Below are positions 9,283 to 17,261 of a stretch of 64,000 nucleotides of DNA, in pieces. The stretch is taken from the NCBI GenBank assembly GCA_963709425.1, contig CAVPWG010000006.1:1-64000 (forward strand), read 5' to 3'. The stretch comes from JAICJC01 sp963709425. Its GTDB lineage: Bacteria; Actinomycetota; Thermoleophilia; Gaiellales; JAICJC01. The stretch's first letter is position 1, and each line of letters begins with the position of its first letter. A program made the translations under genes and the position numbers. The notes below the pieces were generated by a model that was not told where the DNA came from, ran no database searches, and was given only the letters and a program-made list of their open reading frames with translations.

Positions 9283-11234
9283 CGCGAGTCACCTTCCGTT
9301 GGGCCGTGGCTGTGGCAGGCATGCACCGGCGGTGGAGGGACGTCGAGCGCGGGATTGCGGTCGAAGAACCCGTCAGGCATCAGCGCGAACCCGATCCGGG
9401 CCACGGGCATCACCGGCCAGTCCTCGACCCGGGCGATGTGGTGGCTGCCGAACGTGTACCAGACGACCAGATCGGAGGCTTCCAGCGAGCGGTCGGCCTT
9501 CGTCCACTCCGGCAGGCCGGCCCCGCCCGGGTGCTGGTTGGGGTAGTCGCCCGCCGGATACCGCTCGCGCTGGGCGTAGGGTGTCGCCCAGAGGTGCTTG
9601 GTCACGAACCCGGCCCGGGCCAGGTTGCTCGAGTCCGAGGCCGAGAACGGCAACACGTTCGCGCCCGGGATCAGCTTGTAGGCGACGGGATCGCCCACCA
9701 CGTTGCGCCGCTGTGCGTTCGAGATGCGCCAGTACCGGCCGTTGAGCGGGTCGATCACCTGCTGGGCCTGCTGCTCGCTTCGCAGCTGCGTGGCGACCGC
9801 GCGGAAGGCGTTGCCGTAGGGGTTCTCGGGGCCGACCGGGACCGCCTCGGTGTGCACCTCGTGCAGGTCGTTGGTATAGCCGTCCACGGCCATGTCTAGG
9901 CGCACGCAGAAGAAGTGCTGATGGTTCAGCGCTGAGAGCCCGGGGCTGACCAGGCGCCCGTAGGCGGGCTTGTCGCCCGGATGCACGGCCGAGGTCAGCA
10001 CGATTCCGGTCAGCTTGACCTCGGTCTCGATCGTGCCGTCCTGGTACAGGTACCAGTAGAAGGCGTACTCGTAGTTGGCCGCGGTGATGACCGACGAGAT
10101 CACGAAGCGCCGCGAGCGGCGCACCTCGGAGTCCTGCGCCTGCCAGTCGAAGTGCTTCCAGAGCAGACCGAAGTCCTCCTCGTGCATGCAGATCGCATTG
10201 GGGATCGCGATCGGTGTGCCGCTGCTGTCGTGCGCAACCGCGTCCAGGTAGTGGATCTCGCCGAGGCAATCGCAGCCCAACTCGAGCGAGTTTGTCATCG
10301 GCCCGATGCCGTACTCGCCGATGTCATAGGCGTTCGTGCGGAACCGGCCGGGGCTGGGATCGCCGTAGGGGATCACCAGCTCGGCGTAGGAGGCGCGATG
10401 CAGCACCGGCCGCCAGCGGCCCTGGTCGTTGTAGGAGAGCATGTGCAGCACGAGCCCCTCGCGCTGGCCGAAGCCGACCCGAAACCGCCACTTCTGCCAG
10501 CGCACCTCGTTGCCGTCGACCTCGAAGCTCGGCCCCTCCGGCTGGACGATCTCGAACGGTCGCAAGTCGTCGCGCAGCGGCCCCACCTGGTCGGCGCGGT
10601 AGGAGCCCGAAGCGGGCGGCACCGGCACGTCGCTCATGTCCTCGACCCGCAGTACCTCCATGGTGTTGAGGTCGACGACGGTGTACAACCCCTCGACGGG
10701 ACGGGCGTAGGCGTTGTCGGTGAGGCTGTCGCGGAACCAGCAGGGCGTCCATGCCAATCGCCGCCCCTCCTCGCCGGGCTGCGCGTGACCGCCGATCGAC
10801 CAGGCCTCCGCAAGTACCAGCTCCGGGTTCGTGATGCCGCGGCGGGCGAGCGCCTCGCGGAAGCGAGGATCGGCGCGCACGGCCCGCTCGCACTCGATGT
10901 ACTCGTCGAGCGTGATCGCCGCCTGCACGCCTGGCACCTGCCGCCACGACCGCACCTCGCTGCGGTCGAGCGCGACCACCGCCTCGCAAGCCGCCTGGGC
11001 AGCACGGTCGTGCAGCACAACGAAGGCCTCGCGCGGCGGCGCCTCACCGGAGGCCTCGAACCGTGCAAGCGCCTCTTTCTCCGGTTCCAGCAGGACGATC
11101 TCGACGAAGCGGGCCGCCCTCAGATCGTGCTCCCCGCCAAGGATCTCGACCGTCCGGCTGATCTCAACGGCACTGAGGGGATCGAGCGGGTGCGCCACAT
11201 CCAGCTGGCTCTCGGTCTGCCGGGTCACTGCCAT
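9279..11234 (-). CDS. Copper-containing primary amine oxidase (TPQ cofactor)
   Basis: This is a 651-residue copper amine oxidase that converts primary amine, O2 and water to aldehyde, NH3 and H2O2. ATG 11234 is chosen because GGAGG lies just upstream; an ATG 54 bases earlier has none. All catalytic landmarks are present. Tyr388 in T-A-A-N-Y-E-Y is the TPQ precursor, Asp304 in A-Y-D-I-G is the catalytic base, and His438, His440 and His599 are the copper ligands. These sit 6 to 7 residues after the equivalents in the Arthrobacter globiformis enzyme (298, 382, 431, 433, 592). No signal peptide is seen, so it is cytoplasmic. It is the first gene of a five-gene operon. Confidence 0.97.
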   Translation of the reverse strand: MAVTRQTESQLDVAHPLDPLSAVEISRTVEILGGEHDLRAARFVEIVLLEPEKEALARFEASGEAPPREAFVVLHDRAAQAACEAVVALDRSEVRSWRQVPGVQAAITLDEYIECERAVRADPRFREALARRGITNPELVLAEAWSIGGHAQPGEEGRRLAWTPCWFRDSLTDNAYARPVEGLYTVVDLNTMEVLRVEDMSDVPVPPASGSYRADQVGPLRDDLRPFEIVQPEGPSFEVDGNEVRWQKWRFRVGFGQREGLVLHMLSYNDQGRWRPVLHRASYAELVIPYGDPSPGRFRTNAYDIGEYGIGPMTNSLELGCDCLGEIHYLDAVAHDSSGTPIAIPNAICMHEEDFGLLWKHFDWQAQDSEVRRSRRFVISSVITAANYEYAFYWYLYQDGTIETEVKLTGIVLTSAVHPGDKPAYGRLVSPGLSALNHQHFFCVRLDMAVDGYTNDLHEVHTEAVPVGPENPYGNAFRAVATQLRSEQQAQQVIDPLNGRYWRISNAQRRNVVGDPVAYKLIPGANVLPFSASDSSNLARAGFVTKHLWATPYAQRERYPAGDYPNQHPGGAGLPEWTKADRSLEASDLVVWYTFGSHHIARVEDWPVMPVARIGFALMPDGFFDRNPALDVPPPPVHACHSHGPTEGDSR

Positions 11235-11268
11235 GCCACCCCTCCAGACTCGCACATCGCGACAGAAT

Positions 11269-11289
11269 GTTGATGCTATGACAATCAAC
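11269..11289. promoter_or_regulatory. Inverted repeat upstream of the amine operon, candidate operator
   Basis: A perfect 6-base palindrome, GTTGAT-N9-ATCAAC, lies 35 to 55 bases upstream of the amine oxidase start, in a locally AT-rich patch where a promoter would sit. An operator for the XRE-cupin regulator encoded in the same operon is the simplest reading. This is inferred from position and symmetry only. Confidence 0.4.
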
Positions 11290-11721
11290 TAGGTCCTGCA
11301 ACAGCGCCAGGGACTCTGCGTTCTCACGCCGGTCGGGCGATTCAGGCCCGACTCGGTGGTTTCGGAGAGGCTCAAGTCGTCGAAGCCATCGTCGCCATCA
11401 GCCTCGGTGTTCGGCAACACCTCAGCGGGGCCGGAGGACGCCTGGCACGGGCGTAAGAGTCGTCCATTACGAGGCGGCCAGGTTGGGCCCGTTAGCTCGC
11501 AGCGCTCGTTCACAAACGGCTGCGCGCCCAGACCGCCGAGCCGTGATAGCGTCGATCGCCCAATGCTCGCACCGCTGCCACTCGCCGCCGGGTTCGCGGC
11601 AGAGCCACCGGCCGGTGTCGGTGCGGGCGCAGGTCTCGAGGCCGGCAGCCGTTTGATCGACGACCGAGTTGCCCGCCGGGTAGGCGGCGGCGTGTTCTAA
11701 CGGGTCTGGCTGCTCTGTGGT
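11290..11721. other. Region without an intact gene; minus-strand Cys-rich remnant
   Basis: On the minus strand a frame open from about 11715 contains N-S-V-V-D-Q-T, then GRWLCREPGGEWQRCEHWAID at 11613..11549 and beyond. It lacks an ATG or GTG with a ribosome site, and I do not recognise a family. The matching segment at 832..896 shows that this is a repeated piece. Other frames here are not convincing. Confidence 0.4.
11549..11613 (-). repeat. Copy B of the 65-bp dispersed repeat
   Basis: This is the reverse-complement partner of 832..896, with about 88% identity by eye. The encoded motif, flanked by G-x-E-T and W-A-I-D, has two closely spaced Cys and a CREPGG turn. Copy B has TGG where copy A has the stop TAG, so B is the less degraded copy. 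The two copies are 10.7 kb apart in opposite orientation. Confidence 0.6.
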
Positions 11722-12204
11722 TTAGCGGCGGAGGGCCACGATGAAGAAGTCGGCGTGGTGACCATGGCGGATGGTGAGCGTGCCGGTTGCTCCCGTATAG
11801 CTTCCGGTGCCGCCGGTGACTGCAAAGACATCGGCGCCGCCGGGTGGTGGTGCGTGGGGAAGCGTGCGGTCGAGTCCCCCGCCATGGACGATGATTTGGC
11901 CGTTTCGGAGTACGAGCGTGATCGCACACTGCTGTCCCTGGAAGCTGGCATCGTTGATGGTGCAGGCGACTAGCGCGCGCCCGAACAGTTCACCGTGCCT
12001 GCGGAGGCTGACTGCACCGACGACCTGGTCGCCCAGCGAAAGGCCGCGGGGTGGCACGTCTACCTGATGCTGGTCGCGGTGCGCGAGCAGGAGCGCGGTG
12101 AACGTCAGGGTGCGTCCGGTGTCGCCATGGGCCGCGCGGACGGCTGTGGCGCCGAACAGAGCGACGGCCCCCACCGCCACGAGAAGTAGGTACCTGGCTC
12201 GCAT
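11722..12204 (-). CDS. Secreted allene-oxide-cyclase-barrel (dirigent-like) protein, second copy
   Basis: The product has 160 residues. ATG 12204 has an excellent AAAGGGAGGG ribosome site. A signal peptide (about 1 to 25, ending RAAHG) precedes a beta-barrel domain with ACTINDASFQGQQCAITLVL and the family-typical V-T-G-G-T-G-S-Y-T-G-A-T-G. Architecture and the Cys pair match the gene at 4894, so the two are paralogues although sequence similarity is modest. The biochemical role is unknown. It reads away from the ECF sigma gene at 12703. Confidence 0.78.
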   Translation of the reverse strand: MRARYLLLVAVGAVALFGATAVRAAHGDTGRTLTFTALLLAHRDQHQVDVPPRGLSLGDQVVGAVSLRRHGELFGRALVACTINDASFQGQQCAITLVLRNGQIIVHGGGLDRTLPHAPPPGGADVFAVTGGTGSYTGATGTLTIRHGHHADFFIVALRR

Positions 12205-12254
12205 CTGTCCCTCCCTTTGATTGTTGCAGTCCGCACATGATACCGCCGCGCGAC

Positions 12255-12590
12255 GGCCAGGCGACCGCCAGTGTTCACCGAGACCATCGGACAGGGCGTT
12301 GTCCAACGCCCTGTCCGTGTGGCGCGCCACACGACGGTTCCGAGGCCGGCGGCGGTGACGAACGGCGAGGACGACGGACGCGCCGCCGCCCGGGCCTCGA
12401 AGGTCGCCTTGCCCAGCCGCTAGGAGCGTCGAGGCCAGCACGTACGCGTAGACGAGAACCGCCAGCTCGTTGGCGATGACAGCCGAGACGGAGCTGAGGA
12501 ACGCGAGCGCGCGCGGTCGCGTCGCGGGGCGAGCGCCAGAATCGTGGACAATCCGGCGGCGACGACGGTGACGAGGTAACCGATCGGCAC
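12255..12590 (-). pseudogene. Relic of the membrane N-terminus of an actinobacterial alpha/beta hydrolase
   Basis: A GTG at 12590 opens a frame reading P-I-G-Y-L-V-T-V-V-A-A-G-L-S-T-I-L-A-L-A-P. The homology then jumps frame (LAFLSSVSAVIANELAVLVY, ASTLLAAGQGDLRGPGG), jumps again (FVTAAGLGTVVWRATRTG) and again (ALDNALSDGLGEHWR). The order and motifs resemble the hydrophobic leader found before the catalytic domain in some actinobacterial alpha/beta hydrolases. The hydrolase domain itself is absent, replaced by the barrel protein gene. Three frameshifts plus truncation make this a relic. The family assignment is from memory of similar leaders and is moderate. Confidence 0.45.
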
Positions 12591-12702
12591 AGTGCTCGAT
12601 CCCGACGATCAACGAACGAGCCCGGCGCCATCGCGGCGCCGCGCGGTGTCGAGGTGCTCGGCTGACCGATGAGTTTCCGCTCCCGCATGGATCACAGTAG
12701 CG

Positions 12703-13698
12703 ATGGATGAGCTGATCGTCAGGGCAGCGACCGACGGAGACGAGGCAGCGTTTGCGCAGCTCGTCGAGCGATACCGCGGCGAGCTACAGGTGCACGCCTA
12801 TCGCATGCTCGGCTCGTTCGAGGACGCGCAAGACGCGCTCCAGGAGGCATTCTTCCGAGCCTGGAACAGTCGGGCGACCTACCGGGGGCAGTCGAACTTC
12901 CGCGCGTGGCTCTACCGCATCACCACCAACGCCTGCTTGAGGATGCTCGAACGGCGCCCGCGGCGTGTCGTGCCGTACGACGTGGCCGCCGCCGAGATCG
13001 GTGCTCGCCCCCGGCCGCCGGCCGATCTGCCGTGGCTGCAGCCGTACCCCGACCGCCTCATCGACGAGCACTCGGAGCCCGGTGATGCGATCGTCCAGCA
13101 GGAGACGATCGAGCTCGCATTTCTCGCGGCGATCCAGCATCTTCCTCCACGCCAGCGGGCGATCCTGATCCTCCGCGACGCGCTCGACTGGTCTGCGAAT
13201 GAGGCTGCCGCCATGCTGGGGATCAGCGTCGCCGCTGCCAACAGTGCGCTCCAACGGGCTCGGGCGACGATGAAGGAGCGGCTGCCCGACGAACGGCTCG
13301 ACTGGGCGACCGCCGCGGACGCGCAGGAGGACGAGCGATTGCTGCTGCAGACCTACATGGACGCTTTCGAGCGGCACGACACGGACCGGCTCGTCGCGCT
13401 TCTTCGTAAGGACGTGCGCCTCGCGATGCCGCCCCACCCGACGTGGTACGACGGACGCGACGCCGTGGCCGCATTCCTCGCCGGCATCGCGTTCGCGCCC
13501 GGATCGGAACCGCATCGATTCGTGGCGACCCGCGCGAACAGGCAGCCGGCGTTCGGCGTCTATCGAGGGACGAAGGCCGACGCCACGCCGTTCGCGATCA
13601 ACGTCGTGCGGATCGAATCCGGCGCGGTCGCGGATATGCACTTCTTCAAGTACCCGGAGCTCTTCCCGGCCTTCGGGCTCCCCGCCACGCTGGCATGA
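12703..13698 (+). CDS. ECF sigma factor with C-terminal SnoaL-like domain
   Basis: The product has 331 residues. Sigma region 2 lies at about 8 to 75 (DAQDALQEAFFRAWN, FRAWLYRITTNACL) and region 4 at about 140 to 190 (LPPRQRAILILRDALDWSANEAA). A SnoaL/NTF2-like domain follows at about 210 to 325. ECF factors of this type (SigG/SigJ-like groups) lack a classical anti-sigma factor and are thought to be controlled by their C-terminal domain. The stop overlaps the start of the cupin gene (ATGA), followed closely by MFS and DUF899 genes, so the unit may be self-regulated. Confidence 0.92.
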   Translation: MDELIVRAATDGDEAAFAQLVERYRGELQVHAYRMLGSFEDAQDALQEAFFRAWNSRATYRGQSNFRAWLYRITTNACLRMLERRPRRVVPYDVAAAEIGARPRPPADLPWLQPYPDRLIDEHSEPGDAIVQQETIELAFLAAIQHLPPRQRAILILRDALDWSANEAAAMLGISVAAANSALQRARATMKERLPDERLDWATAADAQEDERLLLQTYMDAFERHDTDRLVALLRKDVRLAMPPHPTWYDGRDAVAAFLAGIAFAPGSEPHRFVATRANRQPAFGVYRGTKADATPFAINVVRIESGAVADMHFFKYPELFPAFGLPATLA

Positions 13699-14027
13699 AC
13701 CCGGACGGGAGCGTCTGCGACGCGCTGCTTCGCGAGCCGGTTCCAGACGGCTTCACTAGGCGTGTCTACCGAGTCGCCCCCGGCTTCGCCCTCGAGCCGC
13801 AGCACCTGTCGGGCGCGCTGATGATCGTCCAGGAGGGCGAGCTCGAAGTCGAATGCCGCGCCGGTATGTCCCGCCGCTTTGCGCGCGGGTCGATGGTGTG
13901 CATCGCAAGGATCCCGGTGGCTCGGCTCCGCAACGCCGGCACAGACCCGCTCGTCCTGGTCGCCGTGTCCCGGCTGCCAGCGACCGATGAGTTTCGGCGG
14001 GACGCCGGATCGTACTGCGACGACTGA
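13695..14027 (+). CDS. Small cupin-like protein
   Basis: The 110-residue protein starts with an ATG that overlaps the sigma factor stop. The fold looks like a single cupin barrel: a beta hairpin with GALMIVQEGELEVEC, then RFARGSMVCIARIPV. The metal-binding His of classical cupins are mostly missing, so it is more likely a sensor or accessory protein than an enzyme. Its coupling to the sigma factor suggests a regulatory partner. The function is not assigned. Confidence 0.75.
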   Translation: MNPDGSVCDALLREPVPDGFTRRVYRVAPGFALEPQHLSGALMIVQEGELEVECRAGMSRRFARGSMVCIARIPVARLRNAGTDPLVLVAVSRLPATDEFRRDAGSYCDD

Positions 14028-14048
14028 AACCACTTCGAAGGACGAACA

Positions 14049-15536
14049 ATGAATGCACTCTCCGACACGGGATCGTATCCGCCCCTCGACCCCCGCCGCT
14101 GGTTGGCGCTCGCGCTGCTCTGCGGCGCGTTCTTCATGGTCATCCTCGACTCGGCGATCGTGATCGTCGCCCTTCCATCCATCCAGGCCGATCTTGGCTT
14201 CTCCGAGCAGGGTCTGCAGTGGGTCTTGAGTGCGTATGCGGTCACGTTCGGCGGCCTGCTGCTGCTCGGCGGGCGGGCGGCCGATCTGCTCGGACGCCGG
14301 CGCGTGTTCATGGTCGGCGTCGGCTTGTTTACGGCCGCTTCGCTGCTGTCGGGGCTGGCCTGGTCGCCGGCGGCGCTTCTGGCAGCGCGCGCATTTCAGG
14401 GAGTCGGCGCGGCGATCATGACCCCGACGGCACTGTCGATCATCTCGACCACCTTCCCGGAGGGCTCGGAGCGGAACACGGCGCTCGGGATCTGGGGCAT
14501 GAACGGCGGACTGGGCGCCACCGCGGGGTGGCTGATCGGTGGCCCGCTCGTCGACGGACCCGGCTGGGAGTGGATCTTCTTCATCAACATCCCGGCCGGC
14601 TTGGCCGTGCTCGCGCTGTCGCCCGTGCTCCTGCGCGAGAGCCGCGGCGCGGTGGGAAGACGGAGCTATGACCCCGCCGGGGCGCTGACAATCACCGGTG
14701 CCCTGGTCCTCTTGGTCTACGGAGTCGTGAAGGCTCCCGATGTGGGCTGGGCAGATCCGCAGACGATCCTGGTCTTCGCGAGCTCGGCCTTGCTGGTGGC
14801 CGTGTTCACGTTGATCGAGTCGCGTCACCCCGCGCCGCTCGTGCCACTCCGCATCCTTCGCTCACGCACGCTGGTGGGCGCCAACCTCGTGATGCTGTGC
14901 TTTAGCACCGTGGCGTTCGGCATGCCGTTCATCCTCACGCTCTACGGACAGCAGGTGCTTGGCTTTTCGGCGCTGAAGTTCGGTGCTGGCTCCGCGGTGT
15001 TCGCAGCTGCGGCCGCCGTCGGCTCGGTCACCGGCCAGGCCGCGGTGCTGAGGGTTGGCTTCAGGGCGGTCGCCGCGACCGGCCTGACGCTGATGGGCGT
15101 GGGGTCGCTGCTGCTGACACGGGCGTCTGTCGGCGGCAGCTACTTCGGCGACATGTTTTTCGCGCTGCTGATCTTTGGCCCCGGCATCGGTCTCGCCTTC
15201 GTCACCGCTTCGATCGCCGCTCTCGCCGGCGTCCCCGAGCGTCAGTCCGGCCTCGCCTCGGGCCTGAGCAACACCGCCTTTCAGATCGGCGCCGCGCTCG
15301 GCGTGGCGATCGTGTCCACCGTCGCCGTGTCCCGCTCCTCGGACTACGGCGCCGCCCACGCGGGCGCGAATCCGCTCGTCGTGCTGAACGAAGGCCTCCA
15401 GTCCGCCTTCGCGGCCTGCGTCGTGCTGGCCGCCATCGGCGTGGCGCTGGCGCTCCTGCTCCTCGGCAGGCCCCGCGGCGCCGATGCCGCCCAGCAGGTC
15501 GAGCTCGATCCATCCACGGCCCCTGCGGCCAACTGA
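14049..15536 (+). CDS. MFS multidrug-type transporter (DHA2/EmrB-QacA family)
   Basis: This is a 495-residue inner-membrane protein with about 14 hydrophobic segments. It carries motif A (GGRAADLLGRRRVFM) after helix 2 and the helix 1 start FFMVILDSAIVIVALPSIQADL. DHA2 proteins expel drugs by proton antiport. A GAAGGA ribosome site precedes the ATG, and only 21 bases separate it from the cupin gene, so it belongs to the sigma-factor unit. Confidence 0.93.
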   Translation: MNALSDTGSYPPLDPRRWLALALLCGAFFMVILDSAIVIVALPSIQADLGFSEQGLQWVLSAYAVTFGGLLLLGGRAADLLGRRRVFMVGVGLFTAASLLSGLAWSPAALLAARAFQGVGAAIMTPTALSIISTTFPEGSERNTALGIWGMNGGLGATAGWLIGGPLVDGPGWEWIFFINIPAGLAVLALSPVLLRESRGAVGRRSYDPAGALTITGALVLLVYGVVKAPDVGWADPQTILVFASSALLVAVFTLIESRHPAPLVPLRILRSRTLVGANLVMLCFSTVAFGMPFILTLYGQQVLGFSALKFGAGSAVFAAAAAVGSVTGQAAVLRVGFRAVAATGLTLMGVGSLLLTRASVGGSYFGDMFFALLIFGPGIGLAFVTASIAALAGVPERQSGLASGLSNTAFQIGAALGVAIVSTVAVSRSSDYGAAHAGANPLVVLNEGLQSAFAACVVLAAIGVALALLLLGRPRGADAAQQVELDPSTAPAAN

Positions 15537-15551
15537 GAGAAGGAGCCCGCG

Positions 15552-16298
15552 ATGATCAAGCATCACACAGCAAGCCACCAAGAATGGCTCACCGCACGCG
15601 AGCAGCTGCTCCTGCGTGAAAAGGAGCACACAAGGCTCGGGGACGAGCTCGCCCGACAGCGGCGAGAACTCCCATGGCTGCCGGTCGACAAGGACTACCG
15701 CTTCGACACCGACGACGGTGAGAAGACGCTCGCCGAGCTGTTCGACAGGCGAACCCAGCTGCTCGTCTACCACTTCATGTTCGGCCCGAGCTACCGGGCC
15801 GGGTGCCCAGTGAACTCCTCGATCGCCGACGCGGTCAACGGCGTGCTCCCGCACCTGCGTGCCCGTGACCTGGCATTCGTGTTCGTGTCGCAGGCGCCCC
15901 TGGAGAAGCTGCAGGCCTACAAGCGGCGCATGGGGTGGAGCTTCCCCTGGGTCTCGTCCGCTCGCAGCGACTTCAACCTCGACCTCGGCTTCTCCCAAAC
16001 GGAGGAGCAATCCCGCAAGGCCCTGGCCGGGATGGCACACAACCGGCTGCCGCCGATCGTCGAGCACAACGCCCGCTCGACCGGCACCAACGTCACCGGG
16101 TACCTAACGGAGAGCCCCGGGTTCAGCACCTTCGTCCGGGACGACGACGGCGTCTACCAGGCTTACTCAACGACGTGGCGCGGGCTCGAGTTTCTCATGG
16201 GGTACTACCCGATCCTCGATCGCACCCCCATGGGCCGTGACGAGGGCAATACTTGGCAGGTCTGGATCCACCGGCACGACGAGTACGACCAAGAGTAA
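15552..16298 (+). CDS. DUF899 family thioredoxin-like protein
   Basis: This 248-residue protein is recognised by R-R-E-L-P-W, the central F-M-F-G-P-S-Y-R-A-G-C-P and the C-terminal ending L-D-R-T-P-M-G-R-D. DUF899 proteins have a thioredoxin fold of unknown activity. The usual second Cys after GCP is replaced here (GCPVNSS), so only one Cys remains at the CxxC-like position and dithiol chemistry is unlikely. An AAGGAG site lies 8 bases upstream, and the spacing to the MFS gene is 15 bases, so it is the last gene of the unit. Confidence 0.88.
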   Translation: MIKHHTASHQEWLTAREQLLLREKEHTRLGDELARQRRELPWLPVDKDYRFDTDDGEKTLAELFDRRTQLLVYHFMFGPSYRAGCPVNSSIADAVNGVLPHLRARDLAFVFVSQAPLEKLQAYKRRMGWSFPWVSSARSDFNLDLGFSQTEEQSRKALAGMAHNRLPPIVEHNARSTGTNVTGYLTESPGFSTFVRDDDGVYQAYSTTWRGLEFLMGYYPILDRTPMGRDEGNTWQVWIHRHDEYDQE

Positions 16299-16704
16299 CG
16301 GACCGCATTGCGCCCAGTTGGGTTGCTACCTGTTTGCCCAGCTCAACTGCCCGCCGTGGCGCCGACACGATCCGCTTCGACCAGCGCCGCGGTCTCCACA
16401 TCGAACGCGAGACAGATGCCGTCTCCCACTAAAGGACGCCATGGGTTTCGTACCGCCAGACGCACCACCTGCCCGCGCTGATCATGCACCACCGGCACGT
16501 CGCGGCGACGTGACCGCCAAGGTCTGAGGATCGCGGCCGCGTGTCTGCCCCCGACCAGAGTCCTAGGCGGCGTCGCGGAGTGTGATGTTGGTGGTTGGAG
16601 GGTTCGACGAGGCGCTTCGGCTCGAGCCAAACGTGTTGCCCCCGGCCACGAGTCCCATGGCCGGGGGCGTTGCCCGACGTGAGTGAAGGCGCTTGGTGGT
16701 CGCC
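16299..16704. other. Intergenic stretch with a weak minus-strand coding remnant
   Basis: The minus strand at about 16510 to 16343 reads like a protein tail (DVPVVHDQRGQVVRLAV ... LAFDVETAALVEAD) but has no plausible start. I do not recognise it. A perfect 10-bp hairpin lies at 16638..16668. Nothing else is supported. Confidence 0.35.
16638..16668 (-). terminator. GC-rich hairpin 3' of the VOC gene
   Basis: The stem GCCCCCGGCC pairs perfectly with GGCCGGGGGC across an 11-base loop. It lies 37 bases beyond the stop of the VOC gene and could also serve the plus-strand DUF899 unit. There is no T tract, so it is a terminator-like hairpin rather than a canonical intrinsic terminator. Confidence 0.5.
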
Positions 16705-17175
16705 TCAGCCGCTCATTGCTGCCATCGCCGCCTTGGCGCGCTCCGCCATCTCCTCGGGCGGGACATCCTCGACGTGCGTGGCAATCGACCACACATGGCC
16801 GAACGGATCGGTGATAGTGCCGAAGCGATCGCCCCAAAATTGATCGGCGACCTCCATGGTCACGGTCGCGCCGGCGTCGACCGCCTTCTTCACGACCGTG
16901 TCAACGTCGTCCACATACAGAAAGACGCTCGCGGTCGTCCCGCCGATCTCCTTCGGCGTTCTTGTCGTTGCCTGCGGCGACGGGTCGGAGAGCATCACCA
17001 GGGAGTCTCCGATCTCGAGCTCCGCATGCCCGATCTTGCCGTCCGGCGTGTCCATCCGTACGCGCTCTGTGGCGCCGAATGCCTTGCCGTAGTACTCGAT
17101 CGCTTCGGCTGCGTCGTCAACGGCCAAGTAGGGAGTGACGGTGTGGTAGCCCTCTGGAACCGGCTTCGCGCCCAT
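16705..17175 (-). CDS. VOC-family (PhnB/glyoxalase-like) protein
   Basis: The product has 156 residues. ATG 17175 is chosen because GGAGGAGACC precedes it and the PhnB-like N-terminus (P-E-G-Y-H-T-V-T-P-Y-L) begins right after. Two beta-alpha-beta-beta-beta modules are visible (YLAVDDAAEAIEYYGKAFGA; FLYVDDVDTVVKKAVDAGA), as is the W-G-D-R-F-G-T-I-T-D-P-F-G-H-x-W motif near 120. Such proteins are often annotated as glyoxalase or bleomycin resistance, but the substrate is unknown. The gene diverges from the WYL regulator at 17262, a common arrangement implying regulation by it. Confidence 0.88.
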   Translation of the reverse strand: MGAKPVPEGYHTVTPYLAVDDAAEAIEYYGKAFGATERVRMDTPDGKIGHAELEIGDSLVMLSDPSPQATTRTPKEIGGTTASVFLYVDDVDTVVKKAVDAGATVTMEVADQFWGDRFGTITDPFGHVWSIATHVEDVPPEEMAERAKAAMAAMSG

Positions 17176-17261
17176 GGTCTCCTCCTTCATGTGTTTTGAC
17201 GCGAGGAGCGTAGCGAGCATTCCCGCCATCTTATGTCGTGTTTATGGAATAAGCTCCAAGC

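Noticed and set aside
11356..11700. Plus-strand 114-codon frame in the spacer after the amine operon
   Set aside because: It is low complexity with no ribosome site. The opposite strand holds the repeated Cys-rich motif instead.
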